DNA of 64,000 nucleotides from Janthinobacterium violaceinigrum (GCF_009208555.1 NZ_WFLI01000009.1:1-64000); one strand, 5' to 3'. Shown: positions 48,152 through 58,418, counted from the stretch's first letter. Notes: generated by a model not told the origin, from the sequence alone. A program made the numbers and translations.

Positions 48152-49498
48152 TTACGCGGCGGTGCCGCTGATGCCGAACAATTCCAGCTTCAGCCCTTTT
48201 ATGCCAGACGGCACATAAATCGCAATCGCCTGGGCCTTGATCATGCTGTCATAAATACTGCTTTTGTTGTCAATCGAAAAGTAGTAGGTATTGGGCCGCA
48301 CCGGTACCTCGGCGGGCACTTGGGCCATATGGCGCAATTCAGCCCCCGGGAGCGCCCGGCCCAGCAATAGTTCGATATTGTCCGGAGACGAAATTTTGAA
48401 TTGCAACGGCACGGTGGCGACCAGTTCCAGCGCCGGCATATCGGCGTTTACCGCAAGACAAAGTTCCGTCTGCCGGTCAATGCGCGTGGCATCGAGCAAA
48501 CCGTGATAGTGGGTGTTTTGTTGCATATCGTTGGACAGCGCAATCGGGAAGTAACGCGACAGGAGCACCGTATCGATCAGGTCGCGAATGATGCCATCGA
48601 GCTTGCCGAAACCGGGAGCCGCGTCATCGTGACAATAAGCCGGCAAGTCGCTCAGTGCGTATTTTTTAGAAAACGTCATCAAGCCGCCGGCCAACGCCAT
48701 CAATTTTTCAAACAAATACACGGGATGGTGGCGCCGGTAACTGGCGCAATGACTGAGCGTGGCGCTGGCCGTGCTCAAGGTATTGAGCATCCAGAACGAG
48801 GAAACATCCCCGCCATGAAATTCAACCGTATTTTTACCGGGCTGACGATGGCGGCTGTACAGCGCTTCAATTTTCGCCCCCATGCGGTCGATCAGCGAAT
48901 CGAGCATTTTCGCCAGCGAGGATTCGGCGCTGATGGTCAGGCCAGGCGGAATGAAGGAGGTATCAACTTCGAAGCTGCCATTGCCTGCACGGTATAAACG
49001 GATGACCGGGATGGCAAGGTAATCACTCAGGGGATCCAGGTGCGACAGCAGATACACGCGTTTTTTCAGATAAGCCACGTCTATGCTGACTGCCTCACTG
49101 TACAGGTCCGGGGTTTCGATATCCGCCTGGGCATAGCGCGCGCCGGCAGAGTTCAAATTGCCGCCATGGGCCTGCAGCGTCGGCAGCGCGGCATAGAAAG
49201 TAAAACTATGTTCGCCGGAAGGCAACTTGGACAGGTCGACCGCACCAGGCAAGACATCGCCAAGCGGAGCGTCAAATATCTCGCCATCCTGAAAGACAAG
49301 CGACATGGCGTCTGCCCGCAAGCTATTGTTGGCCAATGCATCCGCATTCCAGCTGACGCCATGCACGCCCCATAAATGTGGATTAATCAATGACGCCAGA
49401 CGTTGCAGGCGCGCTTCATGGTAGCGGTCCAGTTGCTGGAATTGCTGGGGACCGATAGCCAGGCCCTCGGACCAAAGTAATTTGGATGGCAAAGTCAT
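48152..49498 (-). CDS. tssK: T6SS baseplate subunit TssK
   Basis: 448 aa from ATG 49498 with GGAG and AAAGCA ahead of it; the frame is open another 44 codons but without homology. It begins LPSKLLWSEGLAIGPQQFQQLDRYHEARLQ, the typical TssK N-terminus, with the three-domain shell/linker/head organisation of the family. TssK trimers link the T6SS baseplate to the TssJLM membrane complex. It is transcribed away from tssF across a 181-base intergenic region that should hold both promoters. Confidence 0.93.
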   Translation of the reverse strand: MTLPSKLLWSEGLAIGPQQFQQLDRYHEARLQRLASLINPHLWGVHGVSWNADALANNSLRADAMSLVFQDGEIFDAPLGDVLPGAVDLSKLPSGEHSFTFYAALPTLQAHGGNLNSAGARYAQADIETPDLYSEAVSIDVAYLKKRVYLLSHLDPLSDYLAIPVIRLYRAGNGSFEVDTSFIPPGLTISAESSLAKMLDSLIDRMGAKIEALYSRHRQPGKNTVEFHGGDVSSFWMLNTLSTASATLSHCASYRRHHPVYLFEKLMALAGGLMTFSKKYALSDLPAYCHDDAAPGFGKLDGIIRDLIDTVLLSRYFPIALSNDMQQNTHYHGLLDATRIDRQTELCLAVNADMPALELVATVPLQFKISSPDNIELLLGRALPGAELRHMAQVPAEVPVRPNTYYFSIDNKSSIYDSMIKAQAIAIYVPSGIKGLKLELFGISGTAA

Positions 49499-49679
49499 TG
49501 CTTTCTCCATGTTGACCATTGAAATCTTGCTACCTTGCCAGTCTGATGTTGCCAGCTGAGAAGTCCTTGATGTTGCGCAGCAACCTCGTTCAATTATTTG
49601 CGCAAACGCAATTTGCCTTTGAGAAAACACTCGGATACTGACCGTTCCGCCGCAAAGACGCCAGGGAGGGAAGATAGAG

Positions 49680-51485
49680 ATGGAGGACTTGCTGCCGTAT
49701 TTCGAACGCGAACTGGTAATGCTGCGGCGACATTGCCGCGAGTTCTCCGAACGCTATCCGAAGATCGCTGGCAAATTACACCTGTCCGGCGAGTCTTGCG
49801 AAGATCCGCACGTCGAACACTTGATCGAATCGGTGGCCATGCTGGCGGCACGCATTTCAAAACGGCTCGATGACGACTATCCGCAATTTACCGAAGCCTT
49901 GTTCGAAGCCCTGTTCCCGCATTATCTGCGGCCCTTCCCATCGTGCACCATCGTGCGCCAGTCCGACCCGGCGGCAGGAGCGGGGGTATTGCACCTGCCG
50001 GCCGGCAGTGAAATGGACTCGACGCCCGTGCGCGGCGTGCGCTGCCGCTTCAAGACGGTGTACGACATGACAACAGGTGCATCGCTACTGGAAAGCGCGG
50101 TCTTCGATGCGATGATCAAGGCGCCACCAGGCGTGCGCCTGCCAGCATCAGCGAGTTCCTCGCTGAACATCGGCATCCGGCACCTCGGCGCCGCACCCGC
50201 ATCGCTGCGCGTTTTCATCGATAGCGAAGCATCCTTTTCCGCCGCATTGCGCGATGCCCTGTTCATGCAGACGGTCTGCGCCTTCGTTTCAGTCGACGCG
50301 CTGCAATGGACGGCATTGCCCGCCGTGCCTTTGACGCCTGTCGGCTTCGCCGATACGGATGCCTTGATACCTTTCGGCGCTCGATCGCAGCCGGCGTACC
50401 GCATCCTGAGCGAGTTTTTTGTGTATCCGGAAAAATTCAATTTCTTTGACATCGATATCGCAGCGCTGAGCTCTGCCCTGCCGCCTGACTGCCAGCGCTT
50501 TACCCTGCATCTGTGCATGGCCGGTCTGCGCCCCGATTCCGCTACGGCACGCATGTTGTCCAGCCTCTCCAGCGAACACTTAAAGCTGGGCTGCAGTCCG
50601 GCGGTCAATCTTTTCCGCCAGGAAGGCGTGCCGATCTCCGTTACCAGGCAGAAAACCGACTACGCTGTGCTGGCACATGCCACCCATGCGCATGCTTACG
50701 AAATCGTCACCGTCGATGCGGTGCGTTTGCTGCGCCAACGGGGAGGCGAAAGCACGCTCACGGAATTTCGGCCGCTATACAGCCTGCGCCATGGCGAAGG
50801 TGCGGCGCAACAAGGCCATTACTGGGTCATACGACACGATACGGCTTTGGCCATCCGAAGTCCTGGTCATGAAAAGAAAATCACGCTGATCGATAGCGAC
50901 TTCAATCCCTTGATCCATGAAAAGGCCAGCCTGTCGCTGTCGCTGACATGCAGTAACCGCGATCTTCCCCTTGCACTCAAATACGGCCAGCAACCAGGGG
51001 ACTTGCAACCGTGCGGCGGCGGAGCGGCACTGCAGTTGTTGCGGCGTCCAAGCCAGCCCCGACGCTTTTCAGCCGGTGCGGGCCTGCACTGGCGCCTGAT
51101 TTCGCATCTGGCGCTGAATCACCATGCACTGGTCCAGGAAGGCCTGCCGGGGTTGCGCGAAATGCTGACGCTGTACGACTTGTCCCAGTCGGCCACATCG
51201 CAACGCCAGATCAACGGCATCGTCGCGCTGGCGCATGCGCCGACCACGACATGGCTGCGGCACAAGCGTGGCACCTCGCTGGCGCATGGCGTGGAGGTAC
51301 GCATCACGCTGGACGAGGAAGCGTTTGTCGGCAGCAGCATGTACTTGTTTGTGCAGGTAATCGATCACTTCCTTGGGCTGTATGTGCAAATCAACAGCTT
51401 CATCGAACTGGTGGTGCTGTCGCTGCGAAGCGGAGAGGAGCTGATCCGATGCAAACCAAGAAGCGGACTGCAGAATCTGGTGTAA
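49680..51485 (+). CDS. tssF: T6SS baseplate subunit TssF
   Basis: 601 aa from ATG 49680 with GGAAG upstream. The N-terminus MEDLLPYFERELVMLRRHCREFSERYPKIAGKL and FTEALFEALFPHYLRPFPSC are characteristic of TssF (VasA). TssF forms the baseplate wedge with TssG and TssK. It overlaps tssG by 37 bases, so the two are translationally linked. Confidence 0.96.
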   Translation: MEDLLPYFERELVMLRRHCREFSERYPKIAGKLHLSGESCEDPHVEHLIESVAMLAARISKRLDDDYPQFTEALFEALFPHYLRPFPSCTIVRQSDPAAGAGVLHLPAGSEMDSTPVRGVRCRFKTVYDMTTGASLLESAVFDAMIKAPPGVRLPASASSSLNIGIRHLGAAPASLRVFIDSEASFSAALRDALFMQTVCAFVSVDALQWTALPAVPLTPVGFADTDALIPFGARSQPAYRILSEFFVYPEKFNFFDIDIAALSSALPPDCQRFTLHLCMAGLRPDSATARMLSSLSSEHLKLGCSPAVNLFRQEGVPISVTRQKTDYAVLAHATHAHAYEIVTVDAVRLLRQRGGESTLTEFRPLYSLRHGEGAAQQGHYWVIRHDTALAIRSPGHEKKITLIDSDFNPLIHEKASLSLSLTCSNRDLPLALKYGQQPGDLQPCGGGAALQLLRRPSQPRRFSAGAGLHWRLISHLALNHHALVQEGLPGLREMLTLYDLSQSATSQRQINGIVALAHAPTTTWLRHKRGTSLAHGVEVRITLDEEAFVGSSMYLFVQVIDHFLGLYVQINSFIELVVLSLRSGEELIRCKPRSGLQNLV

Positions 51486-52474
51486 TCCAGCACTTGCTGG
51501 CCGAGCCATACCGCTATCAATTCGTGCAGGCGGTGCGAATTCTGCTGTGCTGGCTGCGGCGGCAGGACGTGGCCCATGCGCAGGCCTTCGGCCAGGTGTT
51601 GCGCTTCAAGAACAGCTTGTCATTGCGTTTTCCAGCCAGTGAAATCGAGAGGCTGTCGCTCGACGACAATGAACAGCTGAGCGTGATACCGACGTTCATG
51701 AGTTTTCTGGGCACCGGCGGCACATTGCCCCTGCACTACTCGGAACGCATCGCCGCCTACCGTTTGCTTACCAAAGACGCCGGCGTCCAGGCTTTCCTCG
51801 ATATCTTTTCGCACCGCATGGTCGCGCTGTACTACCAGTCGTGGGAAAAGTATCGACTGGAATCCCCCCTCCAGACCCAGGCAAGGGATGAGCAACTGCC
51901 TTTGCTGTCGGCACTGGCCGGTGTGCAGCCCACTGCGCTGCCATCGGCAGACGAAGCTGACGCCGTGACACAGCACGTCGCGGCCTGGTACGCGGGTCAG
52001 CTGCGATGCCGCCCCGTCTCCGCGCAAGCGATAGCTCCCGTGCTGGCCGAGTATTGCGGCGTATCAATCGCCCTGCAACAATTTGTCGGTGGCTGGGACT
52101 ATCTGGAAAAAAATCGGCGCAGCCTGCTAGGCAGTGCCAACTTTACTCTGGCGCGCGGCGCAACCCTTGGCCGTCGGCTTTGGCGCCATGACATGCGCGT
52201 CTGCCTGCATATCGGACCGCTGGATCCCGCCGGTCTGCAACGTTTCTTGCCACGCAGCGCAGGTGCGGCGGCACTGGCAAAGATGCTGGCGCTGTTTGGT
52301 GTACCGGACTTGCAATATGAAGTGCGGCTGATACTGAGTCCGCCCTGCATTACCCCCCTGCTCCTGAGCTCCCATCCGTCAGAAAGACGGCGCCTTGGCT
52401 GGACGACGTTTTTGCAGGCGGCACAAGGAAAGGTAAGCGGCGCCGAGGTGCGTTATTTGCTGCAGCTGGCTTGA
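51449..52474 (+). CDS. tssG: T6SS baseplate subunit TssG
   Basis: 341 aa from ATG 51449 with GAGGAG 8 bases upstream; the reading frame is open further upstream only as an overlap with tssF. Family markers: HLLAEPYRYQFVQAVRILL near the start, LSLRFPASEIE, FMSFLGTGGTLPLHYSE and the C-terminal LGWTTFL. TssG with TssF2 makes the (TssF)2-TssG wedge clamp on the TssK trimers. Confidence 0.93.
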   Translation: MQTKKRTAESGVIQHLLAEPYRYQFVQAVRILLCWLRRQDVAHAQAFGQVLRFKNSLSLRFPASEIERLSLDDNEQLSVIPTFMSFLGTGGTLPLHYSERIAAYRLLTKDAGVQAFLDIFSHRMVALYYQSWEKYRLESPLQTQARDEQLPLLSALAGVQPTALPSADEADAVTQHVAAWYAGQLRCRPVSAQAIAPVLAEYCGVSIALQQFVGGWDYLEKNRRSLLGSANFTLARGATLGRRLWRHDMRVCLHIGPLDPAGLQRFLPRSAGAAALAKMLALFGVPDLQYEVRLILSPPCITPLLLSSHPSERRRLGWTTFLQAAQGKVSGAEVRYLLQLA

Positions 52475-52503
52475 ACAGTTCATATCTGGAAAGCGAGGCA
52501 ATC

Positions 52504-52758
52504 ATGAAACATGCGGGACGCGGCGTCATCCGGCTCGGAGACGCAACCGATCATGGCGGCAAGGTCACCAGCGCATCGTCCGGCAGCACCGTGATGGGGA
52601 AAACCGCAGCGCTGGCCGACGACACGACCTTCTGCCCCAAGTGCAAGGGCAGCTTTCCCATCACGCCGGATGGTGCCGGCGCAAAACACATGGGCAAGCC
52701 GTACGCCTATGACGGCGATGCCACAGCCTGCGGCGCTCGTCTGATCTCATCGCTATAA
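52504..52758 (+). CDS. PAAR-domain T6SS spike tip
   Basis: 84 aa from ATG 52504 with GAGG. The PAAR repeats MKHAGRGVIRLGDATDHGGKVTSAS and the TVMGKTAALADDTTF/CPKCKGSF region form the conical tip. There is no long effector extension, so it is a plain tip that sharpens the VgrG spike. It sits 12 bases before vgrG. Confidence 0.9.
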   Translation: MKHAGRGVIRLGDATDHGGKVTSASSGSTVMGKTAALADDTTFCPKCKGSFPITPDGAGAKHMGKPYAYDGDATACGARLISSL

Positions 52759-52770
52759 CGGAGGCAGGCC

Positions 52771-55365
52771 ATGCATGCAAACATCCAGGGGACACTATCT
52801 GCCCCAGACCTCGCCGCGCAAGAGCAGCGCTTGCTGAAAATCGATTTCCCCCATGAAGACGGACCCGCCGGCGCCATCCTGCTGGTCAATTCGCTGACGG
52901 CCACGGAGGAAGTGTCGCGCGACTTCCGCTTCGAGGCAGAGCTGCTGTCCGATGACGCGCATATCGCGCTCAAGGCCATGATGGGCCGCATGGTGACCAT
53001 TTCGATGGTGCGCGACGACGGAACGCTGCGCCACTTTAACGGCTATGTAGGCGAATTCTGCCTGCTGCGCGCTGATGGCGGCTTTGCGTGTTACCGGATG
53101 GTGTTGCAACCGTGGCTGGCTTTCGCCCGGCTGCGTCAGGACAATGTGTCCTTCCATGGGCAAAGCGTGATGCAGCTGACTGAATCGACGTTTGCCCACT
53201 ACGAGCAGCGCGACTGGAAAACCAGCATCCATGGCGACGACCCGCAGATCACCTGCGCCAACCAGCACAATGAAACCGACTACAACCACCTGCACCGGCG
53301 CTGGGAAGCGCTGGGCTGGCATTACTGGTACGCGCACCGCGCCGATGGCCATACCTTGTGGCTCGCAGACAATAGCACCTTGGCTGACATGGTCGATACA
53401 ACATCGGGTAACGGCGCCATGCGTTTCCACTCCGAATCGGGTTCCATGGAAGACGATGGCCTGCACCAATGGCAAGCCGTGCGCAGGCTCGGCTCCGGAC
53501 AGCTGACCTTGGCCAGTTTCGATTATAAAAATCCACAGCCACGCCTTGCCAGCGGCTACTCCCTGAATCGCCAGGGTGATGTCTTTGCCCACGAACTGTA
53601 CGAAAACACGGGCGCCTATGGCTATCAGACTGTCGATGATGGAGAGGTACTGGCACAACGCCGCATGGAAGAAAGCGACCATCTGCGCCAGTATTTCGAG
53701 GCAGCTGGCAATCACCGTAGCGCACAGCCTGGCCTTTGCTTCCGGCTCGATGGGCATTTCAGCGCCGAGGAAAGACGCTATCAACCTGGCCAGGAACGCC
53801 CGGACAATATCGCAGAACGCGAGTACCTGATCCTGTCAGCCGAGCACAGCGCCAGCAATAATTATCAGGCTGGCCCCAGCGCGCCCTCGCATTACGCGAA
53901 CAAGCTGGTCTGCGTGCGCCGGGACATCCGCTGGCGGCCGGGCCGTGGCTACAACAGCACGCCATGCATCGTTGCCGGCGTGCAGACGGCGCTGGTCGTC
54001 GGACCGGCCGGAGAGGAAATCCATACCGATGCACTGGGACGCATCCGCCTGCAATTTCACTGGGATCGCCTGGGTGAATTCGATGAGCGCAGCTCGCCAT
54101 GGATCCGGGTCATGATGCCGATGGCGGGCCCGCAAATGGGACAAATCGCCTTGCCCCGCGTGGGCCAGGAAGTCGTCGTGCAATTCCAGGACGGCAATAT
54201 CGACCATCCCATCGTCATCGGTGTCGTCTACAACAGCGCCAATCCGCCGCCCTGGCAATTGCCGCAGCAACGTGCCCTGTCCGGCTTGCGCAGCCGCGAA
54301 CTGGGCGCTCGCAGTGCCAACCACCTCGTCCTCGACGATACCAAGGGGGCGATCCAAGCACAGCTGCGCAGCGAACACCAGGACAGCCGGCTTTCATTGG
54401 GTCACATCACGCGCATCGACGACAACGCCGGACGCAAGGAAGCGCGCGGTGCGGGTTTTGAATTGGCCAGCAACGCCTGGGGCGCCTTGCGCGCCGCCAG
54501 AGGCATGTTGATCACCACCGAAACGCCGGCAGGCGCCGCCTCGGTCAAGCAGCTCGACGAAACCCAGGCCCGCCTGGCGCAAGCACGCCAGTTGCAGCAA
54601 GGCTTGGCCGGCATGGCCGTCGACGCTGGCGCGCAAGACAGCGCCGCACAACAAGGCGCCGTCGCCGAATCCATCCAGCGGCAAAACGCCGCCATCAAAG
54701 GTGCTGGCGGCGATTTCCCGGAACTGTCCGAACCGCATTTGCTGCTGACCAGCCCGGCCGGCATCGAGCTGAGCACAGCCCAGTCGATTCACCTGGCCGC
54801 TGGTGAACACGTGGCGCTCACCAGCAGCAAGAATATTTCACTCGCCAGCGGCGATAGCATCTTTGCCAGCATCGCCAAGACCTTCAGCCTGTTCGTGCAC
54901 AAGGCCGGCATGAAACTGATTGCCGCCAGCGGCAAGGTATCCATCCAGGCCCACAGCGACGAGGTGGAAATCCTCGCCCAGAAAGTCTTGTCCCTGATCA
55001 GCGAAGCGGACTGGGTCAACATCAAGGGCAAGAAAGGCATACGCCTGCACGGCGCCAACCACATGCTGGAAATCAGCGACAAGGTGCAGTTCTTCACGTC
55101 CTCCCCCGTGCTCTTCAATGGCAACCTGGAAACCCTGGCGCCCAAGAGCGTGTCGCAGGAATTCAATGAACGGCCACACAGCAGTTTTGATCAGGAGGTC
55201 TTGCTAGTGAATGCCGACGATACGCCGGCCGTTGGCATTGCTTTTGAAATCCTGCGCGATGACGGCAACGTGGCTGGAAAAAGCGCGGAGGATGGTTCCA
55301 CGCAACTACAAAAATCCACTGGCATGGACAGCTACATCATTCGCTACAAGGGAGAACTGCCATGA
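52771..55365 (+). CDS. vgrG: T6SS spike protein VgrG with DUF2345 and C-terminal tail
   Basis: 864 aa from ATG 52771. The gp27-like (~1-380) and gp5-like OB/needle regions (about 400-560, with GRIRLQFHWDRLGEFDERSSPWIRV and NPPPWQLP) are followed by a DUF2345 domain (about 640-800). The last ~55 residues (LLVNADDTPAVGIAFEILRDDG to the end) form a beta-rich tail like those that bind effectors. VgrG is the puncturing spike of the T6SS and here probably carries the Tle4-like lipase encoded immediately after it. Its stop overlaps the effector start (ATGA). Confidence 0.95.
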   Translation: MHANIQGTLSAPDLAAQEQRLLKIDFPHEDGPAGAILLVNSLTATEEVSRDFRFEAELLSDDAHIALKAMMGRMVTISMVRDDGTLRHFNGYVGEFCLLRADGGFACYRMVLQPWLAFARLRQDNVSFHGQSVMQLTESTFAHYEQRDWKTSIHGDDPQITCANQHNETDYNHLHRRWEALGWHYWYAHRADGHTLWLADNSTLADMVDTTSGNGAMRFHSESGSMEDDGLHQWQAVRRLGSGQLTLASFDYKNPQPRLASGYSLNRQGDVFAHELYENTGAYGYQTVDDGEVLAQRRMEESDHLRQYFEAAGNHRSAQPGLCFRLDGHFSAEERRYQPGQERPDNIAEREYLILSAEHSASNNYQAGPSAPSHYANKLVCVRRDIRWRPGRGYNSTPCIVAGVQTALVVGPAGEEIHTDALGRIRLQFHWDRLGEFDERSSPWIRVMMPMAGPQMGQIALPRVGQEVVVQFQDGNIDHPIVIGVVYNSANPPPWQLPQQRALSGLRSRELGARSANHLVLDDTKGAIQAQLRSEHQDSRLSLGHITRIDDNAGRKEARGAGFELASNAWGALRAARGMLITTETPAGAASVKQLDETQARLAQARQLQQGLAGMAVDAGAQDSAAQQGAVAESIQRQNAAIKGAGGDFPELSEPHLLLTSPAGIELSTAQSIHLAAGEHVALTSSKNISLASGDSIFASIAKTFSLFVHKAGMKLIAASGKVSIQAHSDEVEILAQKVLSLISEADWVNIKGKKGIRLHGANHMLEISDKVQFFTSSPVLFNGNLETLAPKSVSQEFNERPHSSFDQEVLLVNADDTPAVGIAFEILRDDGNVAGKSAEDGSTQLQKSTGMDSYIIRYKGELP

Positions 55366-57215
55366 GCAAATGCGATGACTTGAATAACCGCGGCAATCAC
55401 CCGGCAAAGTTTGGTCAGGGCGTGGGAGGATGGGCGGAACTCGCCGTTTCGATGACGGAAACAAAAGATACTGCTCGACACGACGTCACCGTGCCGCCAG
55501 GCAAAGTAATTCCTGTCATTTTCCTGCCAGGCGTGATGGGCAGCAATCTGCGGATGAGCAAGGTGCGCCAAGAAGAATTGCGCCGCCCAGACAATCGGGC
55601 TTGGCGGCCCGACGATATGATGGGTGCGGGGGGCAAGACGGCTGTCCTCACAGGCAATGGCTTGGGTGGCTGGTTCAAAGATGCTTCGCCACGGCAGCGT
55701 CAATTAGTGTTTGATCCCACAGAAACCGAGGTGGAGTACTACCATTACACCGAAAGCAACAGTCGTTTTGATCCAGATGGTGCGGAAACCAGGGCTGCAG
55801 ATGCAAGGCATCAAAATGTGCCAGACAGCTTTACACCGATTCCTCCTTTGATGGGCACTAACAGGATCGCGACAACAACACGTCCGAATCAAGGTAGAGC
55901 CTGCTCATATCAAAGCCCAGCTCAAATAGCCCGTTGGCGAGGATGGAGTGAAGTGCTATTTGCTGGTGCGTACGGAACAATGCTACGGGCTGCCGAATTG
56001 CATCTCAATAACATGATTTCCGACGGCAAGCCACATCCTGTCTGGCGTCAGTCGAGTGGACTTGGCGCACTGCTTTTACAAGATCCCACAAATTTTGGCG
56101 CGTCATCTGGCAAAGCCATTAGCGTCAGCGATTTAAAGAAAATTTCTCCCTGTTGGTATCCAGTGCATGCGATGGGTTACAACTTTATCAAGAGCAATGG
56201 TGAATCTGCCGTCACGATTGCAGAACGACTACGCGGCCTGGTCAAAGGCTACCAGCAACGCGGCTTCAAATGCAACGAAGTCATCATCGTCACGCACAGC
56301 ATGGGGGGCTTGCTGGCCCGTGCATTGATACACCCCAACTATGGAAAGATGCTTGATGATAAAGATGTAAAAATCCTCGGCATTTATCACAACGTCATGC
56401 CCACCATTGGAGCCGCAGGGGCGTATAAACGCATGCGTTTTGGTTTTCAGGAAAGAGAAGGTTCGATAGCAAAAATAGAGGCCAGCATTCTAGGGATTGA
56501 CGGTGAACACGCCACTGCAATTCTGGCAAATGCACCAGCACCTTTAGAAATGATGCCAGGCGTGGCATATGGCCAGGATTGGCTAAAAATTGTGGATGCT
56601 CAGGATAAAGTTTTATGGAGTTGGCCTCGCGATAAGGGCACTGCACTGGAGAGCATTTACCTTCAGCCGCCCAATGCGTGGTGGAGGCTAATTAATCCAC
56701 AATGGGTAAACCCCGCAGACCTCCCTCGTGAAAAAGGTGGCGGTATAGAAAAAACAATGCGTCGAATAAAAAACGCCGCAGAATTCTTATCATCCATAGA
56801 GAAAACCTTCCACCTAAATACTTACGCAAGCTATTGTTCATCCAGAAATTTTTTAAGTTACGGTGATGTCGTATTTAAATTGATTGACGGCCTTCACAGT
56901 GGCTCAAATGATCCCTGGAATAAATTCGAGCCGTTACCTGAAAAATGGAAACTACTTGAAGATGATGCCAAAGGACAACTCTCTGTTCAGGCCGGAGGGA
57001 AAATATTAAAACTAAGGCTACAGCCAGCCAGTGAACGCGGTGATGGGACGGTACCGTCAGACCGTTCTGCCCGGCATATTAAAGGCACGCTTTTCGTACA
57101 TGGCATGGCAGAAGCGAATGGTTATGAACATCAGAACAGCTACGCCGATACAAATGTAATGGCATCCATGCTGTATTCCATCGTACAAATTGCCAAGATG
57201 GCAAAATGGGGGTAA
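55362..57215 (+). CDS. tle4: Tle4-like T6SS phospholipase effector
   Basis: 617 aa, start overlapping the vgrG stop. Alpha/beta-hydrolase with VIPVIFLPGVMGSNL (oxyanion-hole loop region) and the nucleophile elbow VTHSMGG with Ser313; Thr replaces the first Gly of GxSxG. Asp561 (GDGTVP) and His590 (EHQNSY) complete the probable triad. Length, PGAP1-like motifs and gene order VgrG-effector-immunity match the Tle4 family (Pseudomonas TplE), which attacks membrane phospholipids of rival cells. There is no signal peptide, consistent with T6SS delivery. The 3' half becomes AT-rich, a sign of transfer. Confidence 0.88.
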   Translation: MSKCDDLNNRGNHPAKFGQGVGGWAELAVSMTETKDTARHDVTVPPGKVIPVIFLPGVMGSNLRMSKVRQEELRRPDNRAWRPDDMMGAGGKTAVLTGNGLGGWFKDASPRQRQLVFDPTETEVEYYHYTESNSRFDPDGAETRAADARHQNVPDSFTPIPPLMGTNRIATTTRPNQGRACSYQSPAQIARWRGWSEVLFAGAYGTMLRAAELHLNNMISDGKPHPVWRQSSGLGALLLQDPTNFGASSGKAISVSDLKKISPCWYPVHAMGYNFIKSNGESAVTIAERLRGLVKGYQQRGFKCNEVIIVTHSMGGLLARALIHPNYGKMLDDKDVKILGIYHNVMPTIGAAGAYKRMRFGFQEREGSIAKIEASILGIDGEHATAILANAPAPLEMMPGVAYGQDWLKIVDAQDKVLWSWPRDKGTALESIYLQPPNAWWRLINPQWVNPADLPREKGGGIEKTMRRIKNAAEFLSSIEKTFHLNTYASYCSSRNFLSYGDVVFKLIDGLHSGSNDPWNKFEPLPEKWKLLEDDAKGQLSVQAGGKILKLRLQPASERGDGTVPSDRSARHIKGTLFVHGMAEANGYEHQNSYADTNVMASMLYSIVQIAKMAKWG

Positions 57216-57218
57216 GCC

Positions 57219-58346
57219 ATGAATAATAAGATAGAGAAAATCATTCTTCTCACGATCACTATTATTTCGATGGCATTCCTTTCCGCCTATGCCAAAAAAA
57301 ATACAGTAAAGGAGACCATAATGCCTGGACATTTTAAACTTAGCAAACGCTTGGAAAAACTATTTTCAAAAACAAAAATTGTATGCTTCGGACGCTATGC
57401 AGTAGAGGTTCCTCAAGAAGCAGAACTAATATCAGGAGGAACCATACTCCTTTCGGAAATCAAAACCATTCCGGGCGGAATATCAGAAAAGAATGAACGC
57501 ATCGAAGAAGACATTGAGAAGATAAGAAAAAATGACCGAACAGCTGAAATTACATACAATGGAAAAGGCCCAGTAGAAAATAGTTGGCAACTTCAATATT
57601 ATGACGGTGAATTTTCTAAAGAAGATAACGATCTATTCTTTAAGACATACGTCATAAAAGGAAAGCATATATTCATTCTTGACGGTTCAATTCGAAAAGG
57701 TGAAACGATAAAAAGTGCTACCGAAAATCAGCTATTCCGCGTCAATAGTTTGCGTCTGCGCGATGAGAAGGAAGTTCCCAATGAACCTGGGTACTGCGTC
57801 AAACATGGCTTCATGAGCGACAACAAGTATGAGAGTCAGGAAATGGCAGATGCGGGCCTATATTTCCCCAGCTTGCCAGATGTGACATTTTCCATCACAT
57901 CGAATAAAAATGCCTACGGCGACTATCCTCCTGCTGAATATGATGCAAAAGTACGCGGGAAATTATCATTGCTTGCTCGTATCCAGCAGGCGAAAGACCA
58001 ACAAGGCAGGAATTATCCTGCTCGCACGCTACTACGCGAAGGCAAACGTGACGTGCAGCATTGGCATGGCGAGGAATCACTGATACGGCGTACCGATGGC
58101 GTGCATGATTTCGAATGGACATTAGTAGGGACGCCGCGTGATATCGCCTATCCATCAGTGCTGGAAGCATCCATGTACACCAAAGTCGCCCACAATATGG
58201 TCGGTGCCGCCGAAGCCGCGTCGTTGACCGATGAGGAGGCCATTGCCTTGTGGGACAAGCTGTTGTCGGGTCTGAAGTTCCGGGTGAAGGTGCCGGGGGC
58301 GCCGCCGGGGTCCTACTACATCGATCCGGACAAGCCTGCGCAATGA
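57219..58346 (+). CDS. tli4: Tli4-like periplasmic immunity protein
   Basis: 375 aa from ATG 57219, 3 bases after the effector stop, with GGGGGT ahead. A Sec signal peptide (KIILLTITIISMAFLSAYA) sends it to the periplasm, where T6SS lipases act. The C-terminal ~150 residues (AGLYFPSLPDVTFSIT to the end) resemble the Tli4_C immunity domain. It should bind and block the neighbouring lipase. The first ~550 bases are strikingly AT-rich against the window background and the rest returns to high GC, so it may be a mosaic of an acquired N-terminal half and an older C-terminal half. Confidence 0.82.
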   Translation: MNNKIEKIILLTITIISMAFLSAYAKKNTVKETIMPGHFKLSKRLEKLFSKTKIVCFGRYAVEVPQEAELISGGTILLSEIKTIPGGISEKNERIEEDIEKIRKNDRTAEITYNGKGPVENSWQLQYYDGEFSKEDNDLFFKTYVIKGKHIFILDGSIRKGETIKSATENQLFRVNSLRLRDEKEVPNEPGYCVKHGFMSDNKYESQEMADAGLYFPSLPDVTFSITSNKNAYGDYPPAEYDAKVRGKLSLLARIQQAKDQQGRNYPARTLLREGKRDVQHWHGEESLIRRTDGVHDFEWTLVGTPRDIAYPSVLEASMYTKVAHNMVGAAEAASLTDEEAIALWDKLLSGLKFRVKVPGAPPGSYYIDPDKPAQ

Positions 58347-58418
58347 CGGCTTGATAAGCCCTTGCTGGCGCCATGTCAGCTATTGCGCTAGCATGACCCT
58401 TTTGCCCGGAAAGCCTCC

